From: Eutreptiella sp. 'Long Island Sound 2002'
Taxonomy: Eukaryota; Euglenozoa; Euglenophyceae; Eutreptiales; Eutreptiaceae
Length of the DNA: 64,000 bases
NCBI GenBank assembly: GCA_964036045.1
Contig: OZ038378.1
Span: forward strand, 37,325,228-37,389,227
Direction of reading: 5' to 3'
How positions within the stretch are numbered: the first letter of the stretch is position 1; each line of letters begins with the position of its first letter. The notes under the pieces were generated by a model. The model saw only the letters and a list, made by a program, of their open reading frames with translations. It was not told where the DNA came from and searched no databases. Of the stretch, positions 31,153 to 42,029 are shown piece after piece. Both the position numbers and the translations under genes were made by a program.

Positions 31153-31494
31153 TGATGCGGTAGCTGGTGGATCCCCCCAGCGCGACCGCAGAAGTCTCCG
31201 CAGGCGCAAAATGACCTCAGCAAAGGCATAATCCCAGATTGAGAAATAAAGGCGAATACAGCAATCTTTATAGCCAATTTTCACAAATTTTACAATAATT
31301 TTGCTATATTTCGTTGTATTGTTAAAGTTCCGCCGATTTCTGCTGATTTGTACGTATTTTTGCCCCTGTCCACAGGCATGTTTTGATACATTTGAGGCCT
31401 GTGGTAAGCGCCTTAGAAAACGTTAAGCCAGTTCAAAATGTTTGCATTTTCAGGTGTTTCGCGTGCAAGTGCCGTGGACCCCCCTACCGCTTCA
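31153..31494 (+). repeat. 5' LTR of short LTR element
   Basis: It spans from TGATGCGGTAG to CCGCTTCA and is about 90% similar by eye to 33116-33468. Confidence 0.8.
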
Positions 31495-31870
31495 AAAGTT
31501 TTCTAACACCCCTGAAGTGGGGTTACCGCAGTGCCAGCACCGGCTCCACCAGCCGCGCGCCGCCAACAACGGCGCTACTCTCAGCGCCGCCAGCCTGATC
31601 CACAGCGCCGCCAGCCTGACTCACAGCGCCGCCAGCCCGAGCGCCACAACGACGGCGCCACCTTCAGCGCCGCCAGTTTGACGGCGATACCTGCAGTGCC
31701 ACCAGCCTGCGCTACGCACAGCGCCGCCCGCCTGTGAAGATGAGCAGCTCTTGGGGCTCTGGCAGCACCTACGTGCCGCCAAGATCAAAATCCTACGTCT
31801 ACGACCGGAGGACGGGCAGTAGCGTCAGCTACCGTTCGTCTGACTTCTGCTTCCTCAGGAGCGCAGCCCA

Positions 31871-32638
31871 GTGATCCATGGAGATTGTGGCAAATTGCGC
31901 CGCCGACCTCCAGCACAACACGCCGTGGAGTACGAGGGGGGCCCTTCAGCGCCTCGCCGCAAGTATGCCAATGAGGAAAATGAGGAGCGCTGCAAAGCAA
32001 TTCGTGGAGACCGCGGCCACACCAGCCGTGAAGACCGCGGCCACACCAGCCGCAACACGTGGGCCTCTGAGCGGAGCCGAACCGGACTGCAACAAAGGAT
32101 CCCAACTAAGACCACTGGACCCCAACAAAGAAGCCCAACTAAGACCACCGGACTCCAACAAAGGAGCCAAACTAAGGCCAACGCCAGGGAGCAAGCCACG
32201 CAACAGCGAGACCAAGGACTCACGAAGCGCAACGTGGAGCAGCGAGACCAAGGATTCGCGAAGTGCAGCGTGGAACAGCGAGACCCTGGACTTACACAGC
32301 GTGGCGGAGGCCAGAGAGAGCAAGGACTCAGGCACCTGCACGGCGTGCAATGGGAGAACCAAGGGGCCAGAGAGAACAGGGCGCCAGCCAAGCTATCGGC
32401 GTGGGCGTCGAATACCTACGACCTACTGTGGGAGACCCAAGACCTACGAAGGGAGAACGAAGATCTACGCTTGCGCCTGCATCAGCTCGAGACGCGCTTG
32501 GTGATTTTGGAGACCATAGTGGACGGAAGGGACAAAGCAGACGTCCAGCGAACACCGATCATGCCAAAGACACTCGAGCAGAGCCCAGAGGTGGGCACCC
32601 AGACACCAGCATCAAGAAGCAGACGCTGGCGGCGATAA
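31871..32638 (+). CDS. Gag-like basic coiled-coil protein of the short LTR element
   Basis: This is a 255-codon frame without introns. The N-terminal two thirds are Arg/Gln-rich with imperfect tandem units (variations of TKTTGLQQRS and EQRDQGFAK). Near the C-terminus is a heptad-like stretch, DLRRENEDLRLRLHQLETRL, that looks like a leucine zipper. A preceding frame has QRRQPDP repeats and is separated by stops. There is no zinc knuckle or enzyme motif. A structural, RNA-binding or multimerising role is an inference from its place between LTRs. Confidence 0.55.
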   Translation: MIHGDCGKLRRRPPAQHAVEYEGGPSAPRRKYANEENEERCKAIRGDRGHTSREDRGHTSRNTWASERSRTGLQQRIPTKTTGPQQRSPTKTTGLQQRSQTKANAREQATQQRDQGLTKRNVEQRDQGFAKCSVEQRDPGLTQRGGGQREQGLRHLHGVQWENQGARENRAPAKLSAWASNTYDLLWETQDLRRENEDLRLRLHQLETRLVILETIVDGRDKADVQRTPIMPKTLEQSPEVGTQTPASRSRRWRR

Positions 32639-33115
32639 GCTTGCCAGTGTGGGGGAAATAATCCCTGTGCCTGGCACTAAGCCCAATCTTTCGGGTAAGC
32701 TAATATTTTTATTATTATATGTTACCATCCTGGGAGGTCAGCTGCTGAGCTGACGTTTTGTTGGCTAAGGACTGCCCATTGGGTGGTCTGCCTTTCCTGC
32801 ACTGCACTCTGCACTTGTAGAGTATTGTGCACGGCTGCCAAGGCAGCGACCTGAAATGTTGGTGACAGCACAACACAAAAGCAGTGAGACTTCTTTTGCT
32901 TGCCTGCCTCTGTGTGCTCTGCAGCCATGCTTGTTTTGATTTTCTTTTGGAAAATCTGGCAGTGGTGTTTGCAGAGGTTTTCTTTTTATATAGCAAGTAA
33001 ACAAACTTTGTTGTTGTCCCATAGGGGCAGGTCACCCAGCGAAGACTTCCTCCAGGGCACTCCAGTGCAGAGTTGCAAGCCTCCTAGAGGGCTGCAACTC
33101 TCTTAAGGAGAGGGG

Positions 33116-33468
33116 TGACGCGGTAGCGGGTGGATCCCCCCAGCGCGACCGCAGAAGTCTCCGCAGGCGCAAAATGACCTCAGCAAAGGCGTAATCCCAG
33201 ATTGAGAAATGAAGGCAAAAACAGCGATCTTTATGGCCAATTTTCACGAATTTATAATAATTTTGCTATGTACTTCGTTGTATTGTTGAAAGTCCGCTGA
33301 TGTCTGCTGATTTACGCTAATTTGTACGTATTTTTGCGCCTGTCAGCAGGCATGTTTTGATACATTTGAGGCCTGTGGTAAGCGCCTTAGAAAACTTTAA
33401 GCCAGTGCAAAATGTTTGCATTTTCAGGTGTTTCGCGTGCAAGTGCCGTGGACCCCCCTAACGCTTCA
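33116..33468 (+). repeat. 3' LTR of short LTR element
   Basis: It is preceded by the poly-purine tract AAGGAGAGGGG (33105-33115) and ends CGCTTCA, after which gypsy-2 LTR sequence resumes. Confidence 0.8.
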
Positions 33469-33617
33469 GTGCCATTGTGTTTCATATGCTTTTCTTTGTG
33501 CTTTGCCATACACCCAATGGACCATATCCAATTCATGGTGTCATGCATGATGTTCCGTGAACCAATGTGTCTTCTCAAGTTGTTGTATCGGGATTGTGTG
33601 GGCATGGTGTCATACGT

Positions 33618-34147
33618 CCATAACGGAAAACATAGTTCGAGTGTGCATGGTCTATAAATCGATTCTTGGAGTAGGGATGCAACATGGTCTTCGATAATCG
33701 CATATCTTATTCCAGGGCTTCATCTCCATTTCTACCTCCCAACTCCATTGCCTGACATTGTCATTGTTTGTTCCCTTATCCGTGACTTTCATGTATTTAT
33801 GGACCCAAGTGCCGCCTCCGTCCTCAACACTCCCCTCAATTTGATTTGATGGACCTTGTATTTGGATTTCATTGCCAAGGTTTGCCAAGGGGTGTGTTTG
33901 TTGGCCATTGTTGGAATTCGGAAATTGGTGATTGGAAAGCATGGAAGCATTGGTGAGCTCTAGGACCATGGGTGTCACGGGGAAGAAGGTGGAAGGATTG
34001 GGAATAGGTGGTAGAGCCTGCACAACGGCAGGGGCCGGTCCTACGGACCTTCATTATGGTAGCAGAGGTTTACCTGCCGCCTACCGCCACCCGGGGAGCT
34101 TGGACCCCCATGAGCCCTGCCCAAGTGGACCCCGGGTAACCATCAAC
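33618..34147 (+). repeat. 530-bp direct repeat, left copy, flanking LINE-2
   Basis: It covers the end of the gypsy-2 5' LTR, the PBS and the first ~80 bp of leader. It aligns without gaps to 46647-47176, with about a dozen substitutions noticed by eye. Confidence 0.85.
34057..34068 (+). promoter_or_regulatory. Primer binding site of gypsy-2 (left copy)
   Basis: TGGTAGCAGAGG lies three bases after the LTR end. It resembles TGGTATCAGAGC, the complement of the plant-type initiator-Met tRNA 3' end used by many Ty3/gypsy elements. Confidence 0.75.
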
Positions 34148-35190
34148 CGGCATTCTACCCCAGGAGGGGGGCTTTGCCATCATGCTCCAGGAAACAGGGA
34201 TCGCCACCCGGGCGCAGGAGATGCACGTGGCCGCGGCGCTCCGGAACAAGGGGTACACCGCCTTCTTCAGCAGCCGGCTGGCGGAGACGGGAGCAACCTC
34301 CACCTCGAGAGGGGGGGGCCTCCTCACCGCGGTCAGCAGCAAGTACGTGGCGGAGCAGGAGGTGCTCAGTTTCACAGAAATTGTCCCCGGGAAGGCCGCG
34401 GCCCCGGAGATCCGCAAGGACGGGGGAGGCCTCACCCTCATCAACGTCCACGGGCCGCAAGCAAGCTGCTCCCCGTGGGCGGGACGGGCGGCGTTCTGGG
34501 CCGACATACAAATGTATGCCACGGCACGCAGCCTTGGTGGGAGGCGGCCGGTGGTCATCGGCGGCGACACCAACATCTACATGGATGTCCCCACCAACCC
34601 GGCCACGGAGCACTGCCGAGCGGGCTGGGAGGCCTGCGGTTTCCGAAGGGCCGCTGCAGGCGGCGAGGAGGACTTGACCCCCACGCTCCACCCGTCCCGG
34701 CACAGGGTGGACACCTTCCTGGTCAACGAGCCCCTCCTGCTGTGGTCCCTGCGGGAAAGCGTCTGAGCTTGCGGCATGGCACACCCCCAGGTGGTCTGCT
34801 AGGACCACCTCCCGGTCTGCCTGGCCCTGCCGGGTCTCCTCAGCGCAGCGGGGCGCGCGGCAATGCCGACCCCTTACAGCCACACGGAGGGCTGCCTCCT
34901 CCCCCCCGACGCCGAGGCCGCACCCGTCCAACACTGCCTGTGGGCGGGGGTCACTGCCGCGCAGGATGAACGCCCCCTGGCGCCCTGGCTGGGTCCCGCA
35001 GAGCAGCACGACTACGGGTCCATGCCCGCGGCCGCGGTGGACAAGGTGTTCGAACACCTCCACGCGACGCATGACGCCCTGGCGCGTGTGGTGGGACGCC
35101 GGCAGCCGTCCCCGGCGGGGACGGACCCGGCGGATGGGGGACCTCCCGGAGAGCGGAAAGCGGCTCCAGGCAGCGGTCCTCCGCTATGAC
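34148..35190 (+). pseudogene. LINE-2 endonuclease domain
   Basis: An APE-type endonuclease starts at the catalytic glutamate segment MLQETGIATRAQ. NVHGPQ, VIGGDTNIYMD and HRVDTFLVNE follow in the expected order. The final motif reads DHLPVC but is preceded by TAG at 34800 where Ser of SDH is expected. TGA at 34764 also interrupts the frame. A linker in the same frame continues to about 35189. The N-terminal Asn strand is absent because of the 5' truncation. Confidence 0.85.
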
Positions 35191-37542
35191 ACCCTGGCAG
35201 CGCGCGCGCCGGCAGCGTACCAGGCGGACGCGGCCCGGCATGGCATCCGTCCCGAGGCGGCGCTCCGGCTCACGGAGGAGCTGTAGGGTGTGTCGCCCGG
35301 GATCCGCCCGACCACACAGGGCCAGCTACAGGAGGAGCTGGAGAGGCAAGCAACCGCCCTCGAGGAGGACATTCGCCAGCTCTGCGCACTCCTGGCGGCA
35401 GACCGCAAGCGCGCCATCAAGGACTTCTGGCGCCGCCACGCCCCCGACATCGCCCAGCGATGGAAAGCCGTGCGGGGAGCCATAGAGGTAGAGGCCCCGG
35501 GCCCGTCAGGCCTCTGGAACGTGCGGGTCCCCAACATCCAAACGCTCCTCACGGAGGCCCACGACGTGATGTTCGCAGTTCGCGCCTTCTGGCGAGAACT
35601 GTATGACAAACGCCCGGTGGACCTCCCAGGCTTCCAGGCAGTCCTCGGCCGCCACGTCCCCCGGGTCCCTGAAGGGGCCTGGACACAGGTCCAGCAGTAC
35701 TCCATGCAGGACCTGAAGTCCGCCCTGGACAAGGCCGATGGCAAGGCCCCAGGTCCCAACCACGAGGAGGCCCGTTTCATCAAGGCCCTCCCAGCACCCG
35801 TCCAGTGGCTCCTGGTGCACTCCTACCGGGCCATCCTCGGCGGCGCCCCGCCGCCGATGCACTGGAGGGACGCGCACATCTCGCTCAGCCCCAAGGTACC
35901 GGGCTCTGCGAGACTGGACGACTACAGGCCCATAGCCCTGGGCCAGCTGGACATGAAGCTGCTCACGGGCCCCCTCACCCAGCGCATCACGGAAGTGCTC
36001 ACACGGCACGGAGTGGTCAGCGACTGGCAGCAAGGGGCCCTCCCTGGCTCCAACACAGGCCCCCCGCTGTTCATGGCGCAGCGGCAGCTCCAGCGGGGAA
36101 GGCCCAACTACGTCTTCTCCTTCGACGCCCGCAAGGCCTTCGACACCGCCCCGCACGGCGCCCTCCACCTCATCCTGCACCACCTCTCCGTGCCGCCAGA
36201 CGTCATTGACCTCCTGCTCTTCCTTCACACGTGCGCCAGGCTGCGCATCGTCACAGCACACGGGCTAACGCAGCCCGTCTACATGCTGCGCGGCGTCCGG
36301 CAGGGCAACCCCGAGAGCCCCCTACTTTACGCGCTCCTCCTGGAGCCCCTGCTCAGGGCGCAGGGGCACCGCCTGCGCCCGCCGGGAGGGGCCGAGCACG
36401 GCCTCATCCTGGCCTACATTGACGACCTGCTGGTTGTGGCCCACACGCTGCAGCACTTCGTCGAGGGCGTGGAGGCGGTGGCCGCGTACCTGGGGATGAT
36501 GGGCATGGAGCTCAACCCCCGCAAGTGCGCCATGGCCACCACGAAGGGGGTCCCGGGCCTGCAGCTGCGCCTCTGCCCCCACCTGGAAAACCCGTGGCAC
36601 TGGGTACCAGCGGCGAACTCTGTCCCCTACCTGGGACTCCAGCTGCAGCCGGACGGGGAGTTCTCCCTGCAGCGCAAGCACCGGCTACGCCTGGCGGCGG
36701 TGCACCGCTGGTGCCTTAACACCCTCGCACCACCGAAAGTGGTGCAGGACGTCATCTTGGCGATCCTCAGGGGGGTGACGCAGTACGACGCCCCTTTCAT
36801 CGCCGACGACTCCGACACTGCACGCCACCTGGACCACATCACGGTCCAGGTCGCAAAGGACAGGGCGCGGTACGCCTTCGACGCCTCGCGGGGCAGCCTG
36901 CAGGATACCCGGACCCTGGGGCTCACACGGGTGCCAACGCGGTGCCAGCAGGCAGCGGTGGCCCTCGTGGGTACAATCGTCCGCCACCGCTCAACCTCCG
37001 TGCGCGCCGAGGTCACCAAGATGTTCTGGGAAATAGCTGGCGCGCACGGCATATGTCCCGAGGTGCACTACCCCGTCCCGGAGTTCGCAACTCTAGCGGG
37101 GGGCGACTGGGTCCACCGCATACCCCGGGCCCTGGCCGCCCTGGAAGTGGGGCTGTACAACCCCATCGCGTGCCCCAGGGCGGCCCATGTCCAACTACAG
37201 TCCCCGCCGGGCAACATCGTCACGCTGCGCACCGCCAAGCTGCGACACCGCGACACGTGCCGCCTGACGGTGCCACACACAACGCCGTGGCATGGGCACC
37301 ACGGGCCACGCCACCCCTTCCCCGGCAACGACGACCCGTGGCCGACGGCGGTGCGGGAATGCCTCAACCAATGCGCCGATGAACACCTCCACTTTTGCCG
37401 CCGTGAGCAGGAGCCCACCAACCACCCCAGGTGGCGCGACGCCTTGGTCCACCTCTTCCACACCACCGGCACGCGGGACCCCCGCCTGAGACTCGTCTAC
37501 CCACGAGGGCTAAGCAGGACGACCACACCGGCCCACGGGTGA
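35190..37542 (+). pseudogene. LINE-2 reverse transcriptase
   Basis: A 750-codon frame (from 35290) contains the RT fingers and palm: DDYRPIALGQLDMKLL, SFDARKAFDTAPH (first catalytic Asp), GVRQGNPESPLLYA and AYIDDLLVV (catalytic pair, about residue 374). The thumb follows with SVPYLGLQLQPDGEF. A TAG at 35284 separates it from upstream codons in the same frame (about 35190-35283), and the endonuclease is in a different frame, so the original polyprotein is broken by one frameshift and one stop. Confidence 0.9.
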
Positions 37543-38780
37543 CCCCGGACGGCCTGCACCTCCACGTCGGGGGCTACCGCCGCCGGGACGGCCTATCCCC
37601 CCCCACGCGGGGGGCGGCGTACCACCCGCCGGCAGCCCTCATGTACATCCTCCGCGACGTACTCGCGGAGAGGGAGCACCAAGAGCCTAACGCGGACGTG
37701 GCATGGCCCGAGCCCCTGCGCCCCCGGCCCCACGCGCCGACGCCGTTGTGGTTGGTGACCACGGACGACCAATGCACCCAAGCGACGGGGCAAGCGCAGC
37801 TCCGGGCCGAGTGGGTAATAGTACAGGTGGGGGCGGGCCAACCCGAACCCCGTGGGCTCCCCCGTGGCACCGCCGTGCTGGTAGCTACGGGGGTGCCGCA
37901 CGACCCACACATGGCGGTGCACGCGTTGGAGGACCAGCCGGAGGACACGGGGCACCTGGTGGTGCACCAGCGCGGGGGCCCGGCGTGGCTCAAGGAACAT
38001 GTGACGGCACTTCGGTCCTGAGCAAGCACGATCACCGGAGCGGAGATCCGGCTGCACGACCACCCGGCGATCAGCCCAGGCGACACCAGGGCGCTGAGCG
38101 TGGACGAACCGACCCCCAGCCACCCCGACGTCTGGTGGCACTCCGCCGACCTCAACGCGGGGTGGCTCAGCCCCACCAGATACTACCACATCCTGGAGGC
38201 CTGGGGCCACACCTCTTCCGACGCGTCCGGGGGCGGACCCTGCAAACACGCCACCAGCGTCGCTCTCGCCGCCGACCTCACCCGCACGTGGGCGGTGGCC
38301 ATCTCGGGCACAGTGCCAGACGGGGAGGGGGTGGCCGCCTCCCTCCCCCTACAATACGGTGCCCACCGACCATGGGTCCACATGGTTGACGCCGAAGTCA
38401 TCCTCCACCTCCTGCGGCACGCAGATCGCGAGCGAACCACGGTGGTCCCCGCGGGCGCAGCGAAGGTGGTCAACCAGATGCCCCTGAGGTGGCTCCGGGA
38501 CAGCCTGTGCGCGCGAGGGCAACACGCCGGGCACCCGTTCTGGTACGTCCGAGCCACCTCGCACCACAGTGACGCCCTACTGCACAAGGCGGACTCGGCG
38601 GCGTCCCAGGACACCGTCCTGCAGAACACGCCCCCGGACCCTAGCCACGCCCAGCTCATTGTCGCCGGCGGTGACGGCCATCTTGATCTACGGCCCCCCA
38701 CGATGCGGGTGCTCGGCGAGGTCGCACAGCGGGCGCGGACGGACCATGCGCTGACGCACCGGGGACACACACCTTTGGGC
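37543..38780 (+). pseudogene. LINE-2 middle region with RNase H-like segment
   Basis: The reading frame shifts after the RT stop and runs to about 38780 with one TGA near 38019. The first half matches nothing I recognise. The second half ends with FWYVRATSHHSDALLHKADS, which resembles the H...AD..A end of RNase H domains, after a DAEVIL segment. I treat it as a diverged or decayed RNase H. Confidence 0.5.
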
Positions 38781-40695
38781 GCGGCCCACAACAGCCTCGG
38801 CCTATGCCCGGGACCTCACCGCGACGGCCACCAACCGCCGGGCGCTGCGGGCCCGAGACGGCCACACGCCGGTGCAGCGCAGGCTCCGCGTCCGTAAGGA
38901 GCGGCTCTCCGGCGTCGCCATCGTCCCACAACCGTGCCTCCTATGCGGCGGCCCGGAGGAGACCCCGGTGCACATGCACGTGGGGTGCGCCCACTCACAG
39001 CTCCTCTGGCCCCACTACCGCCAGGCGGTACACGAGGCGTCCCGCCACCTCCCACCCGGGGACAAAGCCCTGTGGGTGGCCTCGTGGCGCTCCGCAGGCG
39101 CCACATGGACGGAGGTTTTCTGCTCCGGACTGGTGCCCGAGGAGGCGGAGGCGCAGCTCCGCGCCATAGCCCGCTACGACCCGCCGGGAGGGACCTCTGT
39201 GGACGATTTCATCCACCACATGCTCCGGCTGGGGGACTTCGCATGGGAGCTTCGCAACCACCGGCTGGAGCAACCCCTCCGCGAGCCCCAGAGCGCGGCG
39301 GCCCGGGCACACCGGTGGCTCACTGCGGCGGAGGGCGACCACCCTCCCCCTCCCCCGCGCCCTGACAAGGACTTCGTAGCCTCCTCCCGTGTCGTGAATG
39401 GCACTCTGGAGTGCCCGCCCCAAGAGGGCCCTCACCCGTACCAGGACTTGCCGGGGGGGTTCTGGAGGCACCTACAAGACGCCCTCTCCCCACCGTGGTT
39501 CATCGGGCGCGGCTCCGTGACCGCGTGGGAGGCGCGCATCGTGGGTGAGGAATGGGCGCGCGAGTGGAGTTGGTGGTGCGCCGCCACGCGCGCCCCGGAG
39601 ACCCCTGCGCAACGATACGCCGCCATCCCGCTCAAGGGATGGGGGCCGGACACCCGGCCGAGACCCACCGTGATCCGCGGGGCGGGACCTGACCACCTGT
39701 GGGACGCGGCGACGGGGGAATGGCTGCAGGCGGCCCCGGGGCCGCAAACGGGATGGACTGGGGACGTGTCCTCACTTGTCAGGACACCCGTCCCGCCCCG
39801 CATCGTCCTTCACGCCGCCAACGTACTCCGGGCTACGGAGATAGGCACGTGGGGACACGCCGCGGCCACCGTCCGGTGGCACCCCCCAGAGGACGGGGCC
39901 GCCCAGCTCGCCGTGGCGCACTTCAAAGCTGGGGGGCCGGTATACGACGACGCCCTGTCCCGGCTGGGCGACACCCAGGGGCCCTTGCTCCTCATGCTCC
40001 CCACCGACATTGCAGCCGCGCTGCGCCAGGAGCTGGACGGCTGCGAAGGGCTGCGAGTGGGATTGGAGGCAGTCGCGGACGGCACCCTGCTGGCCCTCCT
40101 CCACCGAGACACCGCAAACGGGTGCCGATGGGATGCGCTGACGCCTCACCTCACCGGGCGCCATGTGTACATGGCAACCCCCCCCCAGGGGCACCCCCGC
40201 CCGGCGTGGGACGACCTCATCGCCGCCTTCCACGACCACGGGATCCTCCCCGACGACACGTGGCAGGAGGTCCAGCGGAAGACGCTTGGCAAGGACTACC
40301 GGCGCTGCGTCCGCGCCCGCTTGCTGGAGATCCAGGACCCCCTCCGACAGAGGTGGGACGACCTCTGGCTCCGCCATCTTGACCCTTGGTTGCCGCCCTC
40401 CCACCTCCCACACACCTGCCGACTCTGCGGGGAATCCGACACGGTGTCCTCCGCAGCATTGACAGGCGCCAACAGGTGCGCGCAGGGCGCCCAGGTGGCC
40501 GCGTGCCCCTGGCCCGAACCTCCCGCAGGCCCGCGCAGGCGCACAGAGGAGGAGGCCCTGCATCGGCGCATCGAAGGGGCACACACCCCCTCACACGAAC
40601 GAGCGGGCCCCGCGGGCGCTGCCCTTCTGTGGATCCACGTGCACCTGCGGGACCCCAGATCCGTTGCGCACCTGTCGCACGTGTTCCCGCCCTAA
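38780..40695 (+). CDS. LINE-2 C-terminal region with Cys/His clusters
   Basis: This long frame reaches TAA at about 40693 and is entered by a frameshift from the RNase H-like part. PCLLCGGPEETPVHMHVGC near its start has the C-x2-C...H...C pattern common at the C-terminus of LINE proteins. A second CRLCGE occurs near the end. Between them is a ~450-residue unrecognised part rich in Trp and Pro. It is probably part of the original RT polyprotein. Confidence 0.6.
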
Positions 40696-40734
40696 CCCCC
40701 ACCCGCCGCCGCCCTTTGCAGAGCCCGCAGCACC

Positions 40735-41967
40735 ATGCCACGCCGAGGGGGGGATGGGCCGGGACACACCAGAGCCTGCCGCAAAGCGCAGGAGGCGGCC
40801 GTCCGGGGCCTGGTGGCGGACGCGGTGGCGTAGGCACACGAGGCGCACGCTGCCGCACGGTGTGACCTGACGGGCAGTGCGAGGGCTTTCCTCAACGACA
40901 CCGCCCTCCCGGCCGTCCGCGCCCTGAACGGAGCCCGGGCCCCTACGCTGCTCCCGGCAATGCAACGGATCGTGAACGCCGTCCAGCTGGGGCTCATCAG
41001 CCCAGAGGCGGCCCTCTACGGGCACTGGATGGAGTGGCGCGAGTCCAACCGGTCGGGCCGGCCCCTGTCCATGGGGGACACCCTGCGTCTGACGGGAGCG
41101 GGGTCTGCCATGTCCCTCCGCAGCAGCGCCCCAGCCCTGCTCCACGCCCTCAGGACGCACTACCCCGGAGATACGGCCCCGTACCTGAAACAGGCGCGGG
41201 CCACGTACCCGGGGGGAGTGTCCGAGCTGGATGCGGCGCTCCACCTTCTACACCCACCGGACGAGGACCTGGAGATGGGCGAGATCACGGTGTTCGTGGT
41301 AGGCGCGGACGAGGCGTCCGCCCGCCCCCGGCCGACCAACCATGTTTACGACGGCACCAGGCCTACCCCCCCGTACGCCATCGTATGCGAGGCGTTCCCC
41401 AGGGAGCCCACTTGGTGCCCCGCCCTCCCGCCGGCGACGCACGCGCCCCGCGGCTGGGCTAACCCAGACCTGTCCCCCCCCCTCTCCAAAACCAGGGGTG
41501 CCCACCACAGGGGGCAGGTCCTCTGGCAAGAGTGCCCTGGCACCCCCCTGCTCCTCCTCGTCGTCGCGACCCGCGGGGACCCGGGGCGGGTCCTGGGGAT
41601 CACCCCCACCCACCTCTATGGGGCAGCACCCGTACCCCGCCCCCCCCTCCCGGCGCCCGCGGCGTGGGACGGAGTACACACCTTCCTGTGAACACAGGAG
41701 GTCACCGCCGTTACAGGGGTCCACCTGGTGCGGCTCCCCCCGACACCTGTCGACCACCCCCGGGGGCCCAGGGCCCTGGACCCCGCCCCAGACGGGGAGC
41801 TGTGGCGCGACGCGTCGGCCGCGTGGCTCCCCCGCCCCCCCTCCCAATGCCGGTGGATGGCTGCCGGCCCCCGGCCGTGCGGGGCTGACGCCACAGCCGG
41901 CCCCCCACCCCCTCCCCCCCTCCCCCCCGCAGAGCACCACACGGCACTCCCCACGGCACGGCACTGA
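40735..41967 (+). pseudogene. LINE-2 third ORF, unknown function
   Basis: It begins at CACCATGCC after the polyprotein stop and stays in one frame to TGA at about 41965, with in-frame TAG near 40831 and TGA near 41689. The middle is helical-looking (MQRIVNAVQLGLISPEAALYG), then comes a hydrophobic strand EITVFVVGADEA and Pro-rich segments. No motif I know. A comparable downstream ORF is unusual for LINEs, so this may be acquired cargo or a fourth functional unit. Confidence 0.5.
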
Positions 41968-42029
41968 TGCACCAGGAGTTAATCGGAAGGGCGCGCCTGC
42001 CACCACGCATGCCTACCAGGATAACAGTG

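Larger units (their letters stand above)
31153..33468 (+). mobile_element. Short LTR retrotransposon (non-autonomous, Gag-like only)
   Basis: Two LTRs (31153-31494 and 33116-33468) start TGAYGCGGTAG and end CGCTTCA. The internal ~1.6 kb has no RT or integrase, only one Arg/Gln-rich frame with a coiled coil. A poly-purine run AAGGAGAGGGG abuts the 3' LTR. Size and content fit a TRIM/TR-GAG type element that would depend on an autonomous relative. No perfect target duplication is visible because the left side joins the inverted duplication. Confidence 0.8.
27398..34053 (+). repeat. gypsy-2 5' LTR, interrupted by ~4 kb
   Basis: 27398-29471 and 33469-34053 together match the 2.6-kb 3' LTR. The break falls between CGAGGAACCCAATGA on the left and ATTGTGTTTCATATG on the right, which are only a few bases apart in the 3' LTR (about 58160-58190). 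The LTR ends ...GACCTTCA, followed by TTA and the PBS. Confidence 0.8.
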
